Positions 18,097 to 27,976 of a stretch of 33,293 bases of DNA are shown one piece after another. Source of the stretch: Candidatus Symbiothrix sp. (GTDB lineage Bacteria > Bacteroidota > Bacteroidia > Bacteroidales > Azobacteroidaceae); the NCBI GenBank assembly GCA_031261295.1, contig JAISKT010000036.1, forward strand, positions 1 through 33,293, given 5' to 3'. A program made the position numbers and the translations under genes. The notes under the pieces are model-generated. The model did no database searches. It worked only from the letters and a program-made list of their open reading frames with translations, and was not told where the DNA came from. Numbering within the stretch: the stretch's first letter is position 1; each line of letters begins with the position of its first letter.

Positions 18097-18600
18097 AAAT
18101 AAACGATAAAAAGCTTTTATTACAAAATAGAAAACAGTTTATAAAGATATAATTCATTAATATAAAAAAGCGTTACAGCTTTTATTCTTGTCTCAGAAAC
18201 TTCAACAATTTCAATACCGACAAGGATAAGTTAGTAAACGCTCACGTGAATTCGTGGGCTAAACTTATTTGTCGGTATGGGTAGTTGAAGACCTCTGAGA
18301 CGAATAAAGTTATGAGTCCCACGTTTTTTATTTTAAATAACCGCTTCTCAGGGACTTGGAAGCAATAAACACTTTTATTGTATGATAAATCCCCCATAGA
18401 TAACGATATTAGCGGGCAGTTCTATTCAATGGTTTTTTCCCTCTCATTTTTTAGTTATTGAATGCAATGTGTTGCCCGCTATTTCTATAGGGTAAAGGCA
18501 GTTATAAGTATCTTAAGCTTCTTAAGCTACTTAAGCTACTTAAGAAGCTTAAGATACTTATTGTCTTTACTCTTACTTAAAAAATCAACTATTAATAAAT
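18097..18600 (+). ncRNA. Structured leader RNA, copy 2
   Basis: Homologous to 7470-7940. Helices 18188-18197/18294-18303, 18200-18206/18284-18290, 18214-18223/18269-18278, 18411-18418/18473-18480 and 18492-18500/18562-18570. Confidence 0.75.
18505..18562. repeat. CTTAAG array 4, perfect 23-bp inverted repeat with 12-nt loop
   Basis: ataagtatcttaagcttcttaag-ctacttaagcta-cttaagaagcttaagatacttat. Confidence 0.8.
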
Positions 18601-18611
18601 TTATAAATTCA

Positions 18612-19964
18612 ATGAAGATGAAAAAAAATCTTTTTTTAGTGCTGACATTCATCGTTTTGAGTGCAGCAAGTGTGAATGCACAAGTGACTATCGGGAGTGA
18701 ATATGATCCTACGCCTGGGTCTATCCTGGATTTGCAATCCAATGGTAGTTTGGGTCTTCTCTTACCCCGTGTGACATTAACAGATGCTACCGTATGGGCG
18801 CCGGTGGAAGGAGATGCGGTAGATGGAATGACCGTATTTCATAATACCGATGCCATGACCAATGGCTTGACCGGTAAAGGTATTTATGTATGGGCGAACG
18901 GAAGTTGGAGCAGAATGGGAACTCCGGCAACGCCTTGTGTGGATATGGTCGTTTCGACTCCGAAAGCCACTTTCACAGGGGAGATTGGCAACGGTCAACT
19001 ATTGGAATCGGTAGTAAATACAGGTAGCGCTCCGTTTAATTACAACTGGTATAAGGATGGAGTACTCTTACAAACGAATTCCAACAAATCGGAACGCAGA
19101 GACAGCTACAAAGCAACGGATTATGGTACTTATACTTGTGATATTACCAATGCGTGTGCTACAGAATTAAAAACCATCACTTATACAGTCGCTAAAGTGA
19201 ATCCCGGAGAGTATATTGATAATCCAACCGGTATTACTTGGAGTTTGAATGGTATAACTTGTTTTGATGTAAGTGAAGGTAAAGATTTTCCGGCTTCTTC
19301 TGTTTATACACTTGCAATTACGGGTGCCACAGCTACCAATGTATATTGGGTAATAGATGATGCTGATGAAGTTTTAAGTGCTGCGGAAGTGGGAAGTACT
19401 TCTCAGGTGACCTTACCGTTTAAGTCCCGGAGTGAAGTCTCAACGCTTGCAACAGATCCTGTTAGTGTCTCCGTAACTGCTCTTATTACGCTTTCTACGG
19501 GTGCCAAGGTATTTGTCACAAAAACCATAAAGTTACAAAATACAGTTTGCTGTTCAGGTTATGTAGTTCATGCTGGAGTATGGAATGGTCCGTCATCCAC
19601 CAGTATGGATGGCTATAAAACTCATCAAATGGGTGCCATTGGGAAGTACTTTACTCAATCCTCAACTGATTTATGCGTTGCTTTGGCAGATGAAGGAACG
19701 AATGAATATGCTTACCAAGCGGCCATTAATGTATGTGCATCCAAAAGCACTGATGGTACTAACTGGCGACTGCCTAATGTAGCCGAGTTAACACAGTTGG
19801 AAACTCCAAGCTACACTAACTATGATATGCGCAAGTGGGTGTACTACTCTATTACGAAATACGATGCAACTCACGTCTGGTACATTGATAATCGAAATAC
19901 GTCAGGGGCCTATCCATGGTTAGATAATGGCACTCGTTACGTCCGCTGTGTACACGATATGTAA
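18612..19964 (+). CDS. Secreted protein with Ig-like region and C-terminal DUF1566/FISUMP-like (C-type-lectin-like) domain
   Basis: Signal peptide MKMKKNLFLVLTFIVLSAASVNAQ; C-terminus WRLPNVAELTQLE...YYSITKYDATHVWYIDNRN...RYVRCVHDM. The track start at 18462 includes leader-RNA sequence. Confidence 0.85.
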   Translation: MKMKKNLFLVLTFIVLSAASVNAQVTIGSEYDPTPGSILDLQSNGSLGLLLPRVTLTDATVWAPVEGDAVDGMTVFHNTDAMTNGLTGKGIYVWANGSWSRMGTPATPCVDMVVSTPKATFTGEIGNGQLLESVVNTGSAPFNYNWYKDGVLLQTNSNKSERRDSYKATDYGTYTCDITNACATELKTITYTVAKVNPGEYIDNPTGITWSLNGITCFDVSEGKDFPASSVYTLAITGATATNVYWVIDDADEVLSAAEVGSTSQVTLPFKSRSEVSTLATDPVSVSVTALITLSTGAKVFVTKTIKLQNTVCCSGYVVHAGVWNGPSSTSMDGYKTHQMGAIGKYFTQSSTDLCVALADEGTNEYAYQAAINVCASKSTDGTNWRLPNVAELTQLETPSYTNYDMRKWVYYSITKYDATHVWYIDNRNTSGAYPWLDNGTRYVRCVHDM

Positions 19965-19998
19965 CAATTTGTCGTTTTGACAGTCTTAAACAGTAGAA

Positions 19999-20064
19999 AA
20001 AGCGACCTTGTTTTTGCCAAAAAAGAGTAACTCATGCTCTATTTGGGCAAAAATGAGGTTGATT
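19999..20064 (+). terminator. Probable hairpin terminator after the 18612 gene
   Basis: TTTTTGCC..AGAG-taactcatg-CTCT..GGCAAAAA. Confidence 0.5.
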
Positions 20065-20097
20065 TTGTAAAAAAGAGAGTGATGGAGATTTGTTAAG

Positions 20098-20574
20098 TTA
20101 TTGAGATACGACTCCAATCGCTTTTGCGTTTTTCTTCTCTTCTTCCAATCGCTTTTTCGTAGCCGCTTTTTCCTCCGTTTTTTGCTTTTCTTTCAGCTTT
20201 TTTTCCTGATCCTTTTGGTCTTTATCCGCTTTCTTTTTATCCGCTTTCGCTTTTTCTTCTACGGCTTTATGCTCCCGTTTTTTATCTGCCTCAATTTTTT
20301 TAATTTTTTCCTTTTTCTCCGCTTTCAAATTTTTCTGCGCGGCTTTTTGTTCCTTTTTCTTTTCCACCAACTGCTTTTTAGCCACTTCCTTTTTTTCGGC
20401 CTTTACTCTTTTTTGTTCCGCTTTTAATAGTAACTTTTTCTCTTTTTCCACTCTTGCAATACTATCCGCAGGAGTAACGGGAGTTAGCGCAGAGGCATGC
20501 AGGCTTCCGGCCGTCCACAGTAGAATGAATAAACAGATAAGCTGTTTGCTGAAATTTGTCTTTTTTGACATCAT
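20098..20574 (-). CDS. Secreted Lys/Glu-rich coiled-coil protein
   Basis: Signal peptide (QLICLFILLWTAGSLHASA) followed by a KAEKKE/KKADKDQ-type repetitive coiled coil. Confidence 0.75.
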   Translation of the reverse strand: MMSKKTNFSKQLICLFILLWTAGSLHASALTPVTPADSIARVEKEKKLLLKAEQKRVKAEKKEVAKKQLVEKKKEQKAAQKNLKAEKKEKIKKIEADKKREHKAVEEKAKADKKKADKDQKDQEKKLKEKQKTEEKAATKKRLEEEKKNAKAIGVVSQ

Positions 20575-20695
20575 AATAATTGTTTATTACAGTTGTTATT
20601 AATGAGTATAAAACTTACTTATTGAGAATGCAAAAATAATAATAATTTTTATAAAATAATCCGTACCTTTGTCCCCGATTAAAAAATATTCTATT

Positions 20696-22486
20696 TTGAA
20701 AACATTTGAAGAATTAGGCGTTGCTCCCAATATTATACGAGCAATCACAGAAATGGGCTATGTATCGCCCATGCCGGTACAAGAAGAAGTGATTCCTTAT
20801 TTACTCGGCGACGGCAACGAAGTTATTGCGTTGGCGCAAACCGGTACGGGCAAGACAGCCGCATTCGGTCTTCCCATCCTCCAACAAATCGATATTTCCG
20901 ATTTACAACCGCAGGCTGTTATACTCTGTCCGACTCGCGAATTGTGCCTGCAAATAGCGGACGACCTCAACGATTATTCCAAATACATCGACAAACTGAA
21001 AGTCCTTCCAGTCTATGGAGGCTCCAGTATCGAAAGCCAAATCCGGACATTGAAACGGGGCGTACATGTGATTGTGGCGACTCCCGGCCGATTGATTGAC
21101 TTGATTAACCGCAAAACGGTTGATTTGCAAAAGGTTAAAAACGTTATCCTCGACGAAGCGGACGAAATGCTGAACATGGGCTTTTCCGAAAGCCTCGACG
21201 AAATATTGTCGCACGTTCCCAAAACACGGAATATGTTGCTTTTTTCGGCTACCATGCCGGCGGAAATTGCCCGGATTACCAAAAAATACATGCGCAATCC
21301 GCACGAAATCGTTATCGGACGGAAAAATGAAGGCGCCGAACATGTCAAACACCTTTATTATATGGTCAATGCCCGGGACAAATACTTAGTGCTGAAAAGA
21401 TTGGCCGATTACAACCCGAATATATATGGTATCATTTTCTGCCGCACCAAAAAGGAAACGCAGGAAATCGCCGATTTGTTAATCAAAGACGGTTACAATG
21501 CCGATTCTTTGCATGGCGACTTGTCGCAGGCGCAACGGGATTATGTGATGCAGAAATTCCGCTTACGCAATATCCAACTCTTGGTGGCAACCGACGTGGC
21601 TGCCCGCGGATTGGATGTGGAAGACTTGACACATATCATCAATTACGGTTTGCCGGATGATATCGAATCTTACACGCACCGGAGCGGACGGACGGGAAGG
21701 GCCGGAAAGACAGGCACTTCCATTGCTATTATTAACCTGAAGGAAAAGCATAAAATCCGGGAGATTGAAAAAAATATCAACAAGAAATTTGAACAGGGAG
21801 TGATTCCTTCGGGAAAACAAATTTGCGAGAGACAACTTTTCAGTTTTATCGACAAATTGGAAAAAGTAGAAGTCAACGATGACGAAATAAAAGATTTCCT
21901 GCCGTCTATCTATCGCAAATTGGATTGGTTGGACAAGGAAGATATTATCAAACGGCTTATCTCCCACGAGTTTAACCTGTTGATTGATTATTACCAGGAT
22001 GCCGGCGATATCGAAGCGCCCCAGGAAGGCGGCGCAGGCAAACGCGAACGATGGGAAAGGGATAAACGCCCGGCGGGAAAAGGAACAGGAACGGGACGTT
22101 CTTCGGAAAAAGGCTATGCCCGCTTGTTTATCAACCTGGGCCGCATGGACGGATTAGCCCCGCAAAATGTAATTGGTTTATTGAACGATAATGTTTCCGG
22201 CCGCAAAGTCGATATCGGACGAATCGATTTGATGAAAAACTTTTCTTTCTTTGAAGTAAGGGAAGCGGATAAAGACCGGGTAATTCAAGGTCTGGACGGT
22301 ATCAAAGCGATGGGCCGCCGCGTAGCAGTGGAACAGGCGCAGGAATCGCCTTCGGATGACCGGAAGAAAAAAATTGAAAAGAAAAATTACAAGGAAGGCC
22401 CGAAAGAATACCGGAAAGACAATTACAAGGATAAATACAAAGGCAGTTACAAGTCAAAAGATAAAAAGAAAGGAAAAGACCGTTAA
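20696..22486 (+). CDS. DEAD-box RNA helicase with DbpA-type RNA-binding domain
   Basis: AQTGTGKTAAFGLP, PTRELCLQI, DEADEML, SATMP, RSGRTGRAGKTG. TTG start at 20696 preferred; the TTG at 20669 lies inside the TACCTTTG promoter-like box. Confidence 0.92.
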   Translation: MKTFEELGVAPNIIRAITEMGYVSPMPVQEEVIPYLLGDGNEVIALAQTGTGKTAAFGLPILQQIDISDLQPQAVILCPTRELCLQIADDLNDYSKYIDKLKVLPVYGGSSIESQIRTLKRGVHVIVATPGRLIDLINRKTVDLQKVKNVILDEADEMLNMGFSESLDEILSHVPKTRNMLLFSATMPAEIARITKKYMRNPHEIVIGRKNEGAEHVKHLYYMVNARDKYLVLKRLADYNPNIYGIIFCRTKKETQEIADLLIKDGYNADSLHGDLSQAQRDYVMQKFRLRNIQLLVATDVAARGLDVEDLTHIINYGLPDDIESYTHRSGRTGRAGKTGTSIAIINLKEKHKIREIEKNINKKFEQGVIPSGKQICERQLFSFIDKLEKVEVNDDEIKDFLPSIYRKLDWLDKEDIIKRLISHEFNLLIDYYQDAGDIEAPQEGGAGKRERWERDKRPAGKGTGTGRSSEKGYARLFINLGRMDGLAPQNVIGLLNDNVSGRKVDIGRIDLMKNFSFFEVREADKDRVIQGLDGIKAMGRRVAVEQAQESPSDDRKKKIEKKNYKEGPKEYRKDNYKDKYKGSYKSKDKKKGKDR

Positions 22487-22491
22487 ATAAT

Positions 22492-23201
22492 ATGCTAAAA
22501 TACAATCGTATCTTACTCAAACTCAGTGGCGAATCGCTGATGGGTGAAAAGCAGTCCGGAATAGACGAAAGCCGTTTGGCCGATTACGCCCGGCAAATCA
22601 AGGAAATCGCCGGAATGGGCATTCAAGTGGCCATCGTAATCGGAGGAGGCAATATCTTCCGCGGATTGAGCGGCGCCGCCAAAGGTTTCGACCGCGTGAA
22701 AGGGGACCAAATGGGCATGTTGGCCACCGTTATCAACAGTCTGGCTTTGAGTTCCGCTTTGGAAAAAGAAGGAATCAAAGGACAGGTTTTTACGGCTACG
22801 CGAATGGAACCCATCGGACGCCTTTATGCGAAACAAGACGCCGTGGAAGCTTTGCAACGAGGCGAAATTGTGATTGTTTCCGGAGGTACCGGCAATCCGT
22901 TTTTTACCACCGATACCGCTTCCGCCTTGCGTGCAGTCGAATTGGATACCGATGTCATGTTGAAAGGAACGCGCGGGACGGCATTTATTCCGCTGATCCC
23001 GAAAAAGATCCGGCCGCAACGAAGTTTGATCAAATTACGTACGACGAGATTTACAATAAGGGATTGAAAATTATGGATTTGACGGCTACCACTTTGGCCA
23101 AGGACAATGGCCTTCCCATTATCGTCTTCGATATGGATACGGTGGGAAACCTGAAAAAAGTCTTGTCGGGAGAAAATATCGGAACTTTAGTTCACAATTA
23201 A
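22492..23201 (+). pseudogene. pyrH: UMP kinase, reading frame broken by an apparent 1-nt deletion near 22974
   Basis: N-terminal frame matches PyrH up to DVMLKGTR. The rest ([74 protein letters not shown]) continues in another frame to TAA 23199-23201. Confidence 0.88.
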
Positions 23202-23264
23202 TTGTTTCGTTAATTGAAAAATCAATATATTTGCAGATAATATGCCAATTAACACATTAATAGT

Positions 23265-23825
23265 ATGAGTGTCGTAAAAAGTGTAGTAGAGCATGCAGAA
23301 GAGAAAATGCTTCATGCATTAACGTACCTGGAAGATGCGTTATCCCGCATTCGCGCCGGTAAAGCCAATGTTCATATTTTGGACGGGGTAAAAGTGGAAT
23401 ATTACGGAAATCTCGTTCCGCTGTCTAATGTGGCTACGATTTCAACTCCGGATGCCAAGACAATCACCGTTCTTGCCTGGGAAAAATCGATGATCAAGCC
23501 GATTGAAAAAGCCATACAGGATTCGGATGTAGGTATTACCCCCGAAAACAATGGCGAAATCATCCGCTTGGGAATTCCGCCATTGACGGAAGAACGCCGT
23601 AAACAATTGGTGAAAGCCTCCCGGGCTGAAGCCGAAAATGCAAAGATCGGCGTCCGCAATGCTCGCCGCGATGCCAATGACGGTATCCGGAAAGCAGTGA
23701 AAGAAGGCGTTTCCGAAGACGAAGGGAAAGAAACGGAAGTAGCCGTACAAAAACTTCACGATGTCTATTTGAAAAAAATCGAAGAAGTGCTGGCTGCCAA
23801 AGAAAAAGAAATAATGACCGTGTAA
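23265..23825 (+). CDS. frr: Ribosome recycling factor
   Basis: [44 protein letters not shown]. Confidence 0.96.
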   Translation: MSVVKSVVEHAEEKMLHALTYLEDALSRIRAGKANVHILDGVKVEYYGNLVPLSNVATISTPDAKTITVLAWEKSMIKPIEKAIQDSDVGITPENNGEIIRLGIPPLTEERRKQLVKASRAEAENAKIGVRNARRDANDGIRKAVKEGVSEDEGKETEVAVQKLHDVYLKKIEEVLAAKEKEIMTV

Positions 23826-23916
23826 ACTAAAAACTAAGAACTAAAAACTAAAAGTTGCGCGAAGCGCGGTAACAGGCGTCAGCTAACTTTTAGTTTTTAG
23901 TTCTTAGTTTTTAGTT
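23825..23916. repeat. Perfect 32-bp inverted repeat with 28-nt loop between frr and rsgA
   Basis: aactaaaaactaagaactaaaaactaaaagtt (23825-23856) / aacttttagtttttagttcttagtttttagtt (23885-23916). Confidence 0.9.
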
Positions 23917-23926
23917 CCTAAGTTTT

Positions 23927-24859
23927 ATGAGGGGGTTGGTTGTAAAAAATACGGGGAGCAGTTATCTGGTGAAAACCGGTGACGGGCAATTGGTTGAGAC
24001 GAAGCTCAAAGGTAATTTTCGTTTAAAGGATATACAAAGCACCAATCCTGTTGCCGTCGGCGACCACGTATTAGTGGAAGAAAATACGGAAGGAACGGCT
24101 TTCATTTATGAAATAGAAGACCGGAAAAACTATATTGTTCGCCGGTCTTCCAACCTTTCCAAGCAATCCCATATCATTGCGGCCAATATCGACCAGGCTT
24201 TTTTGATTGTGACCGTCAATTATCCCATTACCACGCCTACCTTTATCGACCGTTTCCTGGCCACAACAGAGGCTTACCGGATTCCGGTTTCTTTGTTTTT
24301 CAATAAAACAGACCGCTACAACGAGGAGGACCGGGAATACATGGAAGCGTTAATCAATCTGTATGAAACGATTGGCTACCCCTGCTATAAACTATCCGTC
24401 AAGTACGATGAAGATTTGTCTTTTATAAATGACTTGTTAAAAGAGAAGATCACGCTGTTTTCGGGTCATTCGGGAGTAGGCAAGTCCACATTAATCAACC
24501 GGTTAGTTCCGGGAACCAAACAAAAAACGCAAGAAATATCCGATTATCACAACAAAGGAATGCACACCACCACTTTTTCGGAGATGATCGAACTGCCTGA
24601 AGGCGGTTATATCATTGATACGCCAGGCATTAAAGGATTTGGCGTTTTCGATATGGAAGGAGTGGAAATATCGCATTATTTCCCGGAGATATTCCGGTTT
24701 TCACACGATTGCCGGTTCAATAATTGCAGCCACCGGAAAGAACCCGGATGCGCTGTGCAAAAAGCGGTAGGAGAGCACTATATCAGTGAGTCCCGTTATC
24801 GCAGTTATCTAAATATGTTAGAAGATAAAAATGAAAACAAATACAGAGAAGCATTTTAA
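23927..24859 (+). CDS. rsgA: Ribosome small subunit-dependent GTPase A
   Basis: Circularly permuted GTPase motifs [30 protein letters not shown], and a C-terminal Cys/His zinc motif. Confidence 0.96.
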   Translation: MRGLVVKNTGSSYLVKTGDGQLVETKLKGNFRLKDIQSTNPVAVGDHVLVEENTEGTAFIYEIEDRKNYIVRRSSNLSKQSHIIAANIDQAFLIVTVNYPITTPTFIDRFLATTEAYRIPVSLFFNKTDRYNEEDREYMEALINLYETIGYPCYKLSVKYDEDLSFINDLLKEKITLFSGHSGVGKSTLINRLVPGTKQKTQEISDYHNKGMHTTTFSEMIELPEGGYIIDTPGIKGFGVFDMEGVEISHYFPEIFRFSHDCRFNNCSHRKEPGCAVQKAVGEHYISESRYRSYLNMLEDKNENKYREAF

Positions 24860-25724
24860 AATTTCGAAACAACTCATCATTCAGGAAGTCCAGGATTATT
24901 TTTTTATCCTTGTCGGTTTATGCTTGTATGCCTTCGGTTGGACCGGATTCCTTTTGCCGGCAGGTGTCACTTCCGGAGGAGTTACCGGTATTGCCGCATT
25001 GTTTTATTTTGCAACCGGCATTCCGATTGCCATCCCTTATTTTTGCATTAATGCCGTATTGTTACTGTTTGCAATAAAAATATTCGGATTCAAATTCAGC
25101 CTGAAAACCATTATCAATGTGGTGATCCTGACCTTTCTCCTGTCTTTTTTGCAATCCATTATCAAGGATCCGTTGGTAAGAGATCAACCGTTTATGGATT
25201 GTATTATCGGAGGTATCGTGTGTGGTGTCGGTATCGGCTTGGTTTTTAATTTCAAGGGAAGCATGGGCGGAACCGATATTGTGGCCCTTGTCATCAATAA
25301 ACACCGCAACATATCCATTGGTAAAGCCTTGTTAATCTGCGATGTGATAATCATTTCGTCTTCTTTTCTTATTTTTCACAGCGTGGAGAAAATTGTTTAC
25401 GGTTTAGTGGCCATGAGCGTTTCATCGTATGCAGTGGATATGGTTTTGAACGGCGCCCGGCAGTCGGTGCAATTCTTTATTTTTTCGGATAAATACGATG
25501 AAGTGGCCGATGCCATCATCCGGCAAGCTCACCGGGGCTGTACTATATTGGACGGTACCGGCTGGTATTCCCAAAAACCGGTAAAAATAGTAATCGTGAT
25601 GGCCAAAAAGAACGAATCGGTGACGATCTTCCGCATCGTGAATAGCATCGACTCGCACGCATTCATCTCGCAAAGTTCGGTAATCGGCGTTTACGGAAAA
25701 GGATTTGATCCGATAAAAGTTTAG
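24831..25724 (+). CDS. YitT-family membrane protein (DUF161/DUF2179)
   Basis: [40 protein letters not shown]-terminal [22 protein letters not shown]. Overlaps rsgA by 29 bp. Confidence 0.93.
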   Translation: MKTNTEKHFKISKQLIIQEVQDYFFILVGLCLYAFGWTGFLLPAGVTSGGVTGIAALFYFATGIPIAIPYFCINAVLLLFAIKIFGFKFSLKTIINVVILTFLLSFLQSIIKDPLVRDQPFMDCIIGGIVCGVGIGLVFNFKGSMGGTDIVALVINKHRNISIGKALLICDVIIISSSFLIFHSVEKIVYGLVAMSVSSYAVDMVLNGARQSVQFFIFSDKYDEVADAIIRQAHRGCTILDGTGWYSQKPVKIVIVMAKKNESVTIFRIVNSIDSHAFISQSSVIGVYGKGFDPIKV

Positions 25725-25751
25725 TTAGTAGAAGAAAATGGGGGAAGCCAA

Positions 25752-25838
25752 ATGAAAATTGGAGATAAAGTACGATTGATTTTGAATAAACACCTGGGCA
25801 TAATCCGCTCATTTTTAAGCGTTAGCAATACTATTTAA
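25752..25838 (+). pseudogene. 28-aa ORF starting MKIGDKVR, possible stump of a DUF2027/Smr-type gene
   Basis: MKIGDKVRLILNKHLGIIRSFLSVSNTI*; only the first residues resemble DUF2027 starts. Confidence 0.3.
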
Positions 25839-25869
25839 AGTTGCATGGTCTTTTTCATCATTGTACTAT

Positions 25870-26444
25870 TTATCCAATACTTGTTTCTACATACCATTTA
25901 CTAAGATAAAATATTTGAACCAAATAATAACCTGTTAGAAACAAAACAGCTATTAAAGCAATTATAAATAAAATAAGAGCAAAAAATCCCGTTTTATTTT
26001 CTGCATTTTTACGACACCATTTGGTGTGTTTACAAATAGTATGTTTTTGTATAAATACCAACACATTGCTACAAACAACAAACTCACCAGGGTATATTAT
26101 CGGATTTCGTGGAGAGCGTTTTGTCTATAACAAACACAAACTTGGGTATGCTTGTATTTGACGGCACCTTGGCAAAAGAGGGTTCATTAGGATACCTGTA
26201 TTTGTCATCATGATAACCCAACTCTTTTTTCATCATGCTGAGATAGTATATTTGCATGAATGCTGAAGAAAAAAGCAACAATAGCCAAAAGTAAGACAAA
26301 AATACTGCCGATTACTTTTATAATACGGTACTTAAAAAAACAACTTGCAGTTTTGATTGAAAGACATAGCAATACTGTCAAACCGCCACACAGTAATATC
26401 CAAAAAACGAAATTTACTAATAGATGTATCCAACCTTCTTTCAT
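25870..26444 (-). pseudogene. Degraded or frameshifted small membrane protein region downstream of the DUF4407 gene
   Basis: Three short frames with TM segments. Frames 26208-26444 and 26084-26299 join at an A6 run if one A is removed (..HDEKELGYHDDKYRYPNEPSFAKV..). Confidence 0.45.
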
Positions 26445-26452
26445 ATAATTCT

Positions 26453-27976
26453 TTATGTTGTTTTAGTGATTATACTTGTTGAAGCAGAACTTGTTTCCAT
26501 TTTTTCTTGTTCTTCTTTATACCATTTATCAATAGCACGTAAAGCCAATTCCTGTTGTTTTTTAGCAATATCATCCGTAATAATTTTATTATTATTCAAT
26601 TCGGCATCCAATTTAATTTTATGTGCTTGAACAAACATTTCACCTCTCAATTTAGCAACTTCTTCGGCTTTTATCAATAGCTCATTGATTTCAGAGTTTA
26701 TTCGCGATATGATTTCTTTTTGTTTTACCATTAATTCATATTCTGTTCGGTCGAGAATTTCATCGTAAGAACCTCGTTTAGTTATCAGTTTTGTTAAAAT
26801 AGGGGCTAATTCTATTGTCAAAAACAAAAGCATAATCATTAAACTTGTCCACCACATAGTAGAATCAGTATCGGTTAAATCGCCTAAGGCTTCTATTTGC
26901 GTAATAAAGTTGTTTGTAAATGCTTTTTCGGAGGTTTTATTGGCTTCTTCTGTTTTCGTTTCTGATATGGCAATGGCATCTTTTAGTTTAGCTTCTGCTT
27001 CCGTTTTTTCTTGCTGTTTTTCTCTTATTTCCTTCTGTTTCTGTAATTTGTATTCTTTTCTTGCTTCGGAAATCTGGTTATTGATTTTATTAACGACTGC
27101 TTGTTGAGAGTTTATTTCTCTATTTAATACTCCAATTGCAGAATTTTCATTTTGGATTTTATCATTTGCCTCTTTAGTTAAATCGTATCTAACAATAGTT
27201 GTTCCATCAGAATCATACACAGGCCTTTTATAATTCTGATTATTTCTAATTGAAGTAATATTTTGCCTGTGTTGATTAATTTTTGGATTATTGATATTAT
27301 TAATTCTTGTCAGAGTAGCATTTGCTTGGGCAAGGTCATTGTTTATCAAATCCTTTACATTTTGCGGGTCGGTTGCCAATTCGGTGTGAAGTTTGTTAAG
27401 CGTAGTATCCAAGTTCAATACTTGACCTTTTTTGTCCGGTATTCCATAAATATTGGTAAACTCAGTTGCATTGTTCTTTTTTGAAGCAATTTCGTTTTTT
27501 TGTATTTGCTCTGCAAGACGACTTTCAAAAATCTTAATTTCAATCGGTTTAGAAATTACAATGGCAATAATAATTGCTAAAATGATACGAGGAGAAGCTT
27601 GTAATAATTCTTTTCCGTATTTTTTCCACCAAATATCTTCTTCTGATTTTCTGAAAGTTGATACAATAAAACGGTCAAGATTGAAAATAATCAATCCCCA
27701 CAAAATACCAAACAAGAATGCAGGTAACAAGGCACTTGTATCGGTAGTGTTTAAATCACCGTTACGAAAAACCGTGTATAAAGCATAACCACCCGACAAA
27801 GAAGCCAACACTCCCGTAAACAGAATGGTTGCACCAATGCCGGTATATTTATTCCACTCCGTAGGGCATTGTTTCAGCACGTCTTTATCAACACCCGCAC
27901 AGATGCAAAGAAAACGCTGTATTTCACTCAATTTTCTTTTTCCGCTATACTCTGCTATTTCTTCTAACATACTCAT
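26453..27976 (-). CDS. DUF4407-domain membrane protein
   Basis: RFLCICAGVDKDVLKQCPTEWNKYTGIGATILFTGVLASLSGGYALY...WGLIIFNLDRFIVSTFRK; multi-TM with a long coiled coil. Confidence 0.88.
   Translation of the reverse strand: MSMLEEIAEYSGKRKLSEIQRFLCICAGVDKDVLKQCPTEWNKYTGIGATILFTGVLASLSGGYALYTVFRNGDLNTTDTSALLPAFLFGILWGLIIFNLDRFIVSTFRKSEEDIWWKKYGKELLQASPRIILAIIIAIVISKPIEIKIFESRLAEQIQKNEIASKKNNATEFTNIYGIPDKKGQVLNLDTTLNKLHTELATDPQNVKDLINNDLAQANATLTRINNINNPKINQHRQNITSIRNNQNYKRPVYDSDGTTIVRYDLTKEANDKIQNENSAIGVLNREINSQQAVVNKINNQISEARKEYKLQKQKEIREKQQEKTEAEAKLKDAIAISETKTEEANKTSEKAFTNNFITQIEALGDLTDTDSTMWWTSLMIMLLFLTIELAPILTKLITKRGSYDEILDRTEYELMVKQKEIISRINSEINELLIKAEEVAKLRGEMFVQAHKIKLDAELNNNKIITDDIAKKQQELALRAIDKWYKEEQEKMETSSASTSIITKTT

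Noticed and set aside
18462-18611. N-terminal extension of the 18612 ORF (MQCVARYFYRVKAVISILSFLSYLSYLRSLRYLLS...)
   Set aside because: It translates the leader-RNA stem and the CTTAAG array; the signal peptide starts at 18612.
8283-19964. Complete diversity-generating retroelement
   Set aside because: No reverse transcriptase ORF and no template repeat found in the window; only target-like domains are present.
20101-20427. Plus-strand 108-aa Phe/Leu-rich ORF
   Set aside because: Reverse complement of a Lys/Glu-rich coiled-coil gene, which automatically gives Phe/Leu-rich sequence.
22513-23019. Minus-strand ORF 22513-23019 and others opposite pyrH
   Set aside because: Antisense to a clear UMP kinase.
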